Shown: positions 1 to 7,535 of the stretch, in pieces | How the letters are laid out: every line of letters begins with the position of its first letter | Position numbering within the stretch: the first letter of the stretch is position 1 | Source of the DNA: an uncultured Sphingomonadales bacterium | Lineage (GTDB): Bacteria > Pseudomonadota > Alphaproteobacteria > Sphingomonadales > Sphingomonadaceae | DNA length: 10,462 nt | Direction: 5' to 3' | Assembly (NCBI GenBank): GCA_903958285.1 | Contig: CAJBSR010000046.1 | Span: 1 to 10,462, forward strand | The notes under the pieces: generated by a model | Database searches by the model: none | What the model saw: only the letters and a program-made list of their open reading frames with translations | What the model was told of the DNA's origin: nothing | Program-made: the position numbers and the translations under genes

Positions 1-33
1 AACGTCTTCGTGAACCTGAGCGCTGACTTCTAA
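1..33 (+). CDS. C-terminal end of an outer-membrane protein, probably a TonB-dependent receptor (partial)
   Basis: The first ten codons of the window read NVFVNLSADF and then stop at TAA (31-33). An alternating polar/hydrophobic final strand ending in Phe is the signature recognised by the BAM machinery in outer-membrane beta-barrels, and 'VxLSADF' endings resemble those of proteobacterial TonB-dependent receptors. The gene is followed by a strong terminator and then by two TPR/2-oxoglutarate oxygenase genes, a neighbourhood I associate with TonB-receptor loci in sphingomonads and caulobacters. Only ten residues are visible, so the family is inferred from the end motif and context. Another beta-barrel protein is possible. 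Confidence 0.55.
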   Translation, partial: NVFVNLSADF

Positions 34-63
34 GTCCCGCTCAGAACGAAGATGAAAAGATTG

Positions 64-98
64 GGCGGTGGAGCTTCGGCTCCGCCGCCTTTCTTTTT
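64..98 (+). terminator. Rho-independent terminator after the receptor-like gene
   Basis: An 11-bp GC-rich stem (64-74 paired with 79-89, one G-T wobble) closes on a TTCG tetraloop (75-78). It is followed directly by TTTCTTTTT (90-98). This is a textbook intrinsic terminator, 30 bases after the stop at 31-33. It ends only 26 bases before the ATG at 125, so the next gene would depend on read-through or on a promoter overlapping the hairpin. Confidence 0.9.
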
Positions 99-124
99 GC
101 CCAAAAGTCGGGCAATTCGCAGGA

Positions 125-1261
125 ATGACATCCCCGCGTGAACAAGAGGCCGATGCCGCCGCCGCCGCCCGCGACTTTGCATCTGCGCGGGATATTCTGC
201 GCGGCATCCTTGTCGAGGAGCCGGCGAACTTCGGCGTCTGGCTGAAGCTCTCCGCCATGTACCGCGCGACGGGGCAGTCGGCAGACTCCCTTGCTGCGCT
301 TGATCGTGCGCTCACCCTCAATCCGCGCGACTTTTCGGCGTTGTTGATGCGCGCCATGCATTGTCATCACAGCGGCGACGTCGATCAGGCGGGGCAAGGC
401 TTTGGACGCGCTTTGGCCAATGCGCCGGAGACGCTGCCTGACCATATGACGCCCGTCCTGACGCTCGCCCGCACCAAATATCGGGAATGGCAGGTCCGCC
501 ATGCTGATTTTCTGCGCAGCGCGGCGCGATCCGTTGGGCCTCTTTCTCCCCAGCTTGATCGGCTCATCACCAACGCCGTCCACCTGACCGAGGCGGACCG
601 CGAAGGCCCGTCGCACTATTGCTACCCCGATCTGCCGGAAATCCCTTTCCATGATGACCGCGCGCTCTTCCCTTGGATAAGTGGTTTCGAAGCGGCAGTG
701 GATGATATCCAGCGCGAGTTTGAAACAGTCTTGAACGCAGAGGCGGCCAAGCTCGTCCCTTATGTCAATTACCCGGAAAATGTGCCCATCGATCAATGGG
801 CCGCGCTCAACCACAACCGTGACTGGACGGCGATCCACCTGACCGCGCGCGGCGCCACCATCGCTGAAAATGCCCGCCACTGCCCAGTGACGATGGGGTT
901 GCTTGAGACTGTTCCGCAGCCCGACGTTGCCGGGATCGGCCCCAATGCGATGTTCTCGCTCCTCGCGCCCAACACCTCAATCCCGCCCCACAGCGGCGTC
1001 ACCAACACGCGGCTTTTATGCCATCTTCCGCTCATCGTGCCGGAGGGCTGCTGGTTCCGCGTGGGTGACGAAACGCGCTATTGGGATCGCGGCAAGGCCT
1101 GGGTGTTTGATGACAGCGTGGAGCACGAGGCCGTCAATCCATCGGATCGCCTGCGCGTCATCGTGATATTCGATATGTGGCATCCCGCCCTGACGCCGGA
1201 GGAGCAAGCGGGCATTGCAGCCGTCATCAAAGCCGGGGGCCAGCAGGTCCACGCGCTATGA
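125..1261 (+). CDS. TPR-containing aspartyl/asparaginyl beta-hydroxylase family protein
   Basis: This is a 378-residue soluble protein with no signal peptide. Residues about 10-110 form helical TPR-like repeats (for example the stretch containing LNPRDFSALLMRA). Residues about 190-370 match the aspartyl/asparaginyl beta-hydroxylase domain of the AspH/LpxO type. His289 lies in PHSG and His334 in DDSVEHE, the two iron ligands of the family. The position two after His289 is Gly291, as in animal AspH, which uses only two histidines. Arg344 sits ten residues after His334, where AspH binds 2-oxoglutarate, and the domain ends in FDMWHP. The expected reaction is 2-oxoglutarate- and O2-dependent hydroxylation; the substrate is unknown, and the TPR part may bind a protein partner. 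The ATG at 125 was chosen because the upstream in-frame GTG at 68 lies inside the terminator hairpin. Its Shine-Dalgarno sequence is poor (AGGA touching the ATG). The stop overlaps the next start (ATGA). Confidence 0.88.
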   Translation: MTSPREQEADAAAAARDFASARDILRGILVEEPANFGVWLKLSAMYRATGQSADSLAALDRALTLNPRDFSALLMRAMHCHHSGDVDQAGQGFGRALANAPETLPDHMTPVLTLARTKYREWQVRHADFLRSAARSVGPLSPQLDRLITNAVHLTEADREGPSHYCYPDLPEIPFHDDRALFPWISGFEAAVDDIQREFETVLNAEAAKLVPYVNYPENVPIDQWAALNHNRDWTAIHLTARGATIAENARHCPVTMGLLETVPQPDVAGIGPNAMFSLLAPNTSIPPHSGVTNTRLLCHLPLIVPEGCWFRVGDETRYWDRGKAWVFDDSVEHEAVNPSDRLRVIVIFDMWHPALTPEEQAGIAAVIKAGGQQVHAL

Positions 1262-2808
1262 CCCAAGGTTTCGAAGCCCGCTATACGCAACTCGTAGCTG
1301 CTTTGCAGGCCGAGCATAGCCGTGGCGGGATCACGCCTGTCACCATCACCAACGCCGTCAACTACGCCATCGACGCGAATGAGGCGGGCCGGTCTGACCT
1401 GACGATTGCGCTGCTGGAACCGCTTGCCCCGCTCGTGCCCGGAAGCGGGGTTGTCTGGCAGATGCTCGCGCTCGCCTTTCGGCAAGAACAGCAGATGGAT
1501 CGCGCGGCGGCGGCATTCGATCAGGCCGCGAAGGCGGCGCCGTCTGATCCGCGCATCGCCAATGGCCGCGCGCTGACGGCGCTGGAAATGGGTGCACCTG
1601 CCGCCAAGTTGTTCGGGAGGGCCCGGTCGCTTGCGCCGGAGGACCTTCAAGTCCGCCTGAACCATGCCGTCGCGTTGGACGCAGAAGGGCAGAGGGCGGC
1701 GGCATCAGACGTGTTGGAAGAATCCATTGTTCAACAGCCGGGCTGGATCGCAGGGCATGACGCGCTGTCGGCGATGCGCCGTGCTGCAGGTGATCCGGAC
1801 TATGATGCGAGCTATCGCAAGGCTGCTGCGGCCGCACCTGCCGATATGGCGCTCCACCTTGCCTGGTATCGCAATATGGCCCGCGCCCAACGTTGGGAGG
1901 AGGCAAAGGCGATCATCGCCGGGCTTCGGTCCCGCCTCGGCGACCTGCCGGACCTTGACGCGGTAGATGCGCATATTGCGTCGGAAACCGGCGATCATGA
2001 TCGCGCGCAGATGCTCTACGAAAAGGCGTCGGCAGCCGTTGGCCCTGCGGGGGCGTTGTCGCACATAAGGCATTGCCTGCGCACGGGCCGCTATGAACAG
2101 GCGAAAGACATTGCGGAGCCGCTGCTTCAGTTGTCCGGCAGCGAGGCGGTGTGGCCCTATCTTTCCGTCATCTGGCGCCTGCTGGGGGACAATCGCGCCC
2201 AATGGCTGGATGGCGCACCGCCCTTTATCGCGCAGATCAATCTCGGTTTTTCAGATCAGGAACTGGCGACCCTTGCGGCGCTGCTGCGTCGGCTGCACAC
2301 AGCCCAGCAGCCCTTCCTCGAACAATCCGTGCGCGGCGGCACCCAGACAGATAAGCCGCTTTTCCATAGGCAGGAACCCGAAATCCGGGCCGTGCGCAGC
2401 CGCGTGCTAGAGGCGCTGCGGATGTATATCGATGCCTTGCCGCCGCACGTGCCGGGCCATCCCCTGCTTGGCACACCGCGCACCAATTTACGCTTTGCCG
2501 GAAGCTGGTCGGTCAAGCTCAAGGCCGACGGCTTTCATGTAGCGCACACGCATACGGAAGGCTGGATCAGTTCGGCCATCTATGTGGACCGCCCGCCGCA
2601 GGAGGAGCTTGGACCGCCGCCGGCCGGTTGGCTCCAGTTCGGAAAGCCGTCCGCAGAGTTGGGCCTCGACTTACCTGCCTATCGCGAAATCGCGCCCGTC
2701 GCGGGCACGCTGGCGCTGTTCCCGTCCACCATGTGGCATGGCACCACTCCCTTTGCGAGCGGGGAGCGGCTGACCATTGCTTTTGATGTGGCGCGTCCCT
2801 GGCGCTGA
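1258..2808 (+). CDS. TPR-containing putative 2OG-Fe(II) oxygenase
   Basis: This 516-residue cytoplasmic protein has tandem TPR-like helical repeats over about residues 40-320 (for example AAAAFDQAAKAAPSDPRIANG). A double-stranded beta-helix oxygenase domain follows over about 350-516. The catalytic part has the cluster HVAHTHTEGWISSAIYVDRP (His427, His430, His432), then GWLQFG, LFPSTMWHGTTPF with His494, and GERLTIAFDV with Arg504. This resembles the Pfam 2OG-FeII_Oxy_5 family. By family logic one or two of the clustered histidines plus His494 bind iron, and Arg504 would bind 2-oxoglutarate. The ATG overlaps the stop of the preceding hydroxylase gene in ATGA and has no clear Shine-Dalgarno sequence, so translation is probably coupled. 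The substrate is unknown. The two neighbours share an architecture (TPR plus dioxygenase) but their catalytic domains belong to different families. The gene ends 17 bases from the convergent clpB. Confidence 0.87.
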   Translation: MTQGFEARYTQLVAALQAEHSRGGITPVTITNAVNYAIDANEAGRSDLTIALLEPLAPLVPGSGVVWQMLALAFRQEQQMDRAAAAFDQAAKAAPSDPRIANGRALTALEMGAPAAKLFGRARSLAPEDLQVRLNHAVALDAEGQRAAASDVLEESIVQQPGWIAGHDALSAMRRAAGDPDYDASYRKAAAAAPADMALHLAWYRNMARAQRWEEAKAIIAGLRSRLGDLPDLDAVDAHIASETGDHDRAQMLYEKASAAVGPAGALSHIRHCLRTGRYEQAKDIAEPLLQLSGSEAVWPYLSVIWRLLGDNRAQWLDGAPPFIAQINLGFSDQELATLAALLRRLHTAQQPFLEQSVRGGTQTDKPLFHRQEPEIRAVRSRVLEALRMYIDALPPHVPGHPLLGTPRTNLRFAGSWSVKLKADGFHVAHTHTEGWISSAIYVDRPPQEELGPPPAGWLQFGKPSAELGLDLPAYREIAPVAGTLALFPSTMWHGTTPFASGERLTIAFDVARPWR

Positions 2809-2818
2809 CAGGGGACGC
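2793..2818. terminator. Weak bidirectional hairpin between convergent genes
   Basis: GCGTCCC (2793-2799) can pair with GGGACGC (2812-2818), a 7-bp GC-rich stem with a 12-base loop. It spans the stop codon of the oxygenase gene and lies next to the clpB stop. No T-run follows on either strand, so it is at best a weak or rho-assisted end point for the converging transcripts. Confidence 0.25.
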
Positions 2819-2825
2819 ACCACCT

Positions 2826-5399
<2,574 letters not shown>

Positions 5400-5423
5400 A
5401 GCTTCCCCTTTCTTTCACATCCG

Positions 5424-5451
5424 ATGTAGTGTTGCATATTCGTCACACAAG
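5424..5451 (-). promoter_or_regulatory. Candidate heat-shock (RpoH-type) promoter of clpB
   Basis: On the - strand, CCCCTTG (its CTTG at 5448-5451) is followed after 18 bases by CTACAT (5424-5429). Alphaproteobacterial sigma-32 promoters carry a CTTG core at -35 and a C-rich, AT-ending -10. Transcription would start near 5417, giving a leader of about 18 bases that still contains the clpB Shine-Dalgarno sequence. The position fits and clpB is a classic RpoH target, but the -35 lacks the usual A-run after CTTG and the spacing is on the long side. No CIRCE-like inverted repeat is visible. Confidence 0.35.
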
Positions 5452-5537
5452 GGGCGCGTGTGTAATCTAGATGCTGTCCTACAGGGGGTGGTCTGTGCAA
5501 GGGTATCGCTATGATGTTCAAAAGCACGACTGCTCCT

Positions 5538-5562
5538 CGTCATCCTGAACTTGTTTCAGGAT
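5538..5562 (+). repeat. REP-like palindrome, copy 1
   Basis: The element begins CGTC and contains a perfect 8-bp stem, ATCCTGAA (5542-5549) with TTCAGGAT (5555-5562), around the 5-base loop CTTGT. A near-identical copy lies in inverted orientation at 5612-5635. Sequences of this form (cctgaacttgtttcagg) are, to my knowledge, dispersed intergenic repeats in many sphingomonad genomes. The copy number in this genome cannot be judged from one window. Confidence 0.75.
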
Positions 5563-5611
5563 AACAGATTGGCGCGTGCTGGCCGGATGAAAGGACGTCT
5601 CCGCCCGGTTA

Positions 5612-5635
5612 TGCTGAAACAAGTTCAGCACGACG
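5612..5635 (-). repeat. REP-like palindrome, copy 2 (inverted)
   Basis: Read on the - strand this element matches copy 1 at 21 of 24 positions. Its stem is TGCTGAA (5612-5618) with TTCAGCA (5624-5630) around a 5-base loop. Two of the three differences from copy 1 are a compensating pair (C-G in copy 1, G-C here), so the stem is kept. The head-to-head arrangement with about 49 bases between the copies is REPIN-like. Confidence 0.75.
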
Positions 5636-5654
5636 AAATGGGGTGGGGCGCAGG

Positions 5655-5694
5655 CTTCGGCAGGCTCAGTCTGAGGGCGAGGGAAGCGCCGAAG
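5655..5694. repeat. Second type of palindromic repeat
   Basis: CTTCGGC (5655-5661) pairs with GCCGAAG (5688-5694), enclosing an inner hairpin CTCAG-T-CTGAG (5665-5675). The left half resembles the 'cttcgacaggctcagcctgag' dispersed repeat seen in many alphaproteobacteria. It is unrelated in sequence to the two palindromes next to it. It lies downstream of the M28 gene and could act as a transcript end or stabiliser, but no T-run follows on the - strand. Confidence 0.55.
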
Positions 5695-5776
5695 TTACCC
5701 CTTTCCTACAAGGCCCCTATTTCAGCCGCCTAAGGCCTTCAACTTCCTCCACTTCCGAACCTTTGAGGGCAATGTC

Positions 5777-7393
5777 TCAGCGCTTGGCCTTGGCCGCATC
5801 TGGGGCGAACACTTTCCCGAAGAAGCTGTCCGAATACCATTTCGGCGCTTCGGGCGCGTTGGCGATTTCGGTGGCGATCAGCATGTTGATGCGGGAGAAT
5901 TTGGCCGCGGCGTTCCAGTTGAGCGGCAAGGCAAGGTCATCCGACACGCGGTGATAATGCGTCTTCAAAAAGTCGCTGAACGCCTTCGCCCCCGGACCCG
6001 CATGGCCGGTGACCAAGAAGATGGAGGGGATGCCACGCTGAACGAAGCGGTAATGGTCTGACCGAGTGAATAGGCCTTCTTCGGGCATCGGATCAGGCGA
6101 GAGGGCCACGCCGTCTTTGGCGGTGGCGGCCGCCACAACGGGTCCGAGGGTGGAATGCTCCGCCCCGAAAGCGACAACATCGGTAAAGTCATAGGTGAGG
6201 ATCGGCATGTCGAGATTGACGACAGCAACCACGTGGCCGCCCTCTGGCACGACGGGGAAGCGGGAGAGATAGTCTGCGCCGAGCAGGCCTTTCTCTTCGC
6301 CCGTGACGGCGGCGAACAGCACCGGACGCTTGGGCCGGACGGGGTTGGCGGCCATGGCGCGGGCGGCCTCCAGCATGGTTGCGATGCCCGTCGCATTGTC
6401 CATCGCGCCGTTATTGATCGCATCGCCGGAGGTCACGCCGGGCTTGATCCCGATGTGATCAAGATGGCCCATGACGACAACATATTCATTGGCGAGCGCC
6501 GGGTCTGACCCCGGCAACATCCCGATGACATTGGGGCTGGTAAAGGGACTGAGCGCCGTTGTGCGGCCAATGACGGCGGTCTTGCCGGTATCAGACGGCT
6601 TGGGCTTGCCGCCCTTGGCATCGGCTTCGGCAAGGATGTCCGCAAAGCTGCGCTTCGTGCCTGCGAACAGGGCGTCGGCAGCGGCCCGATCCAGCGTGGC
6701 GGACGCGCGCAAATTGGGGGCGGTGTCGAAGGGGCTGCCATCCGCATTGGTCCAGCGGACGGAGCGGTTGTCGGCATATTCCAGCACGCGCGACCAGGGT
6801 GTCTGCTTTTCTCGTTCCAGTGACCGGAGCGAGATCAGACCGATTGCGCCGCGCTGGGAGAGGACCTTTGCTTTTTCGGCGTTGAGATGCGCGCCGATGT
6901 CGCTCGGCATTCCCTTGGGGAAGCCCGATAGGCAAGCGACAATCTTGCCCTTCACGTTCAGTGTCTTGAGATCGTTGAGGCCATATTCGGGCCGATCAAT
7001 GCAAAAGCCGCCAAAGACCACGCGGCCTTCAACACGTTCGCCGATCTTGCCGCCGCTGCCGGAGACGACGACTTGTTTCAGATGTTCAAAGGCGGTCCCG
7101 TTGATGCTGAACTGTGCATCGGCATTGGGCTTGATCTCAACCATCGGGACGCGCTGATACCAGTCACCCTTATTGGCCGGCGTCAGGCCCATGCCGGCGA
7201 ATTGGGTGGCGACATAACGGGCGGCGATCTCATGGCCCTTGGCGCCGGTATCGCGGCCTTCCAGCAGATCATCGGCAAGGAAGGTGACATGCGCCTTTAC
7301 CGCGTCCGGTGTGATGCTGTCTCCCGGGGCGGCGGATAGCCCGGCAGGAAGAAGGGAGAGAAAGGCGAGGGCGGTATAGGTTTGAAAACGCAT
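5777..7393 (-). CDS. Secreted M28-family zinc metallopeptidase with PA domain
   Basis: This 538-residue preprotein begins with a Sec signal peptide (MRFQTYTALAFLSLLPAGLS, cleavage probably near Ala21/22). A protease-associated (PA) domain is likely over about 120-200, inserted before the M28 catalytic domain (about 285-510). The full two-zinc set is visible: His310 and Asp312 in GHLDH, bridging Asp332 in GAMDNATG, catalytic Glu366 and ligand Glu367 in TGEEKGLLGA, Asp395 in NLDMP, and His447 in RSDHYRF. It should therefore be an active aminopeptidase or carboxypeptidase working on peptides in the periplasm or outside the cell. The exact specificity cannot be read from the motifs. A Shine-Dalgarno GGAG (7399-7402) sits five bases before the ATG. 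The gene is divergent from the secreted M16 peptidase gene, with which it shares a control region of about 140 bases. Confidence 0.93.
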   Translation of the reverse strand: MRFQTYTALAFLSLLPAGLSAAPGDSITPDAVKAHVTFLADDLLEGRDTGAKGHEIAARYVATQFAGMGLTPANKGDWYQRVPMVEIKPNADAQFSINGTAFEHLKQVVVSGSGGKIGERVEGRVVFGGFCIDRPEYGLNDLKTLNVKGKIVACLSGFPKGMPSDIGAHLNAEKAKVLSQRGAIGLISLRSLEREKQTPWSRVLEYADNRSVRWTNADGSPFDTAPNLRASATLDRAAADALFAGTKRSFADILAEADAKGGKPKPSDTGKTAVIGRTTALSPFTSPNVIGMLPGSDPALANEYVVVMGHLDHIGIKPGVTSGDAINNGAMDNATGIATMLEAARAMAANPVRPKRPVLFAAVTGEEKGLLGADYLSRFPVVPEGGHVVAVVNLDMPILTYDFTDVVAFGAEHSTLGPVVAAATAKDGVALSPDPMPEEGLFTRSDHYRFVQRGIPSIFLVTGHAGPGAKAFSDFLKTHYHRVSDDLALPLNWNAAAKFSRINMLIATEIANAPEAPKWYSDSFFGKVFAPDAAKAKR

Positions 7394-7535
7394 GGGAACT
7401 CCGATTTGAATAGGTTAGAGTTGCAGATGTGACGGGCCTGCGTCAATCGGATGTTCAGCTCACATTTTCTATCTGGCGTTGCGCCCCTCCCGCCTGCGGG
7501 TAGAACAGCGCCACGTCCAAGTTGAAGGAACCCAA
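7394..7535. promoter_or_regulatory. Divergent control region between the M28 and M16 peptidase genes
   Basis: These 142 bases must hold the promoters of both divergent genes unless one lies inside the other gene. On the - strand a TTGACG (7441-7446) is a good -35 match for the M28 gene, but no convincing -10 stands 16-18 bases downstream. In front of the M16 gene lies a 12-base palindrome, CCCGCCTGCGGG (7489-7500), in the likely leader. Neither element is strong enough to name a regulator. Confidence 0.4.

Larger units (their letters stand above)
5400..5776. other. 377-base intergenic region with promoter and palindromic repeats
   Basis: This gap lies between the end of the M28 peptidase gene and the start of clpB, both on the - strand. 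The clpB-proximal part (about 5400-5460) holds the ribosome binding site and a candidate promoter. The middle (5538-5694) holds two inverted REP-like palindromes and a third, unrelated palindrome. The rest (5695-5776) contains no convincing gene, and I see no T-rich intrinsic terminator for the M28 transcript. Short open frames here run through the repeats, have no ribosome binding site and look spurious. Confidence 0.8.

Noticed and set aside
68..124. N-terminal extension of the AspH-like protein from a GTG at 68
   Set aside because: The GTG and the following codons lie inside the strong terminator hairpin and T-tract, and no ribosome binding site precedes them. The ATG at 125 is preferred even though its own Shine-Dalgarno sequence is poor.
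41..880. 279-codon open frame on the - strand opposite the AspH-like gene
   Set aside because: It overlaps a gene with a clear catalytic domain on the other strand and reads through the terminator hairpin. It shows no family motif and is a codon-bias shadow.
5551..5733. 60-codon open frame on the + strand in the clpB upstream gap
   Set aside because: It is made largely of the palindromic repeats, has no ribosome binding site and no plausible protein pattern.
5700..5776. Possible intrinsic terminator after the M28 gene (AAGGCC/GGCCTT inverted repeat near 5709-5741)
   Set aside because: The stem is only 6 bp with a long loop, and no T-run follows on the - strand.
7479..7535. Upstream TTG start of the M16 peptidase
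   Set aside because: It would put 19 charged residues before a complete signal peptide. The ATG at 7536 has AAGGAA at the right distance and begins directly with the signal peptide.
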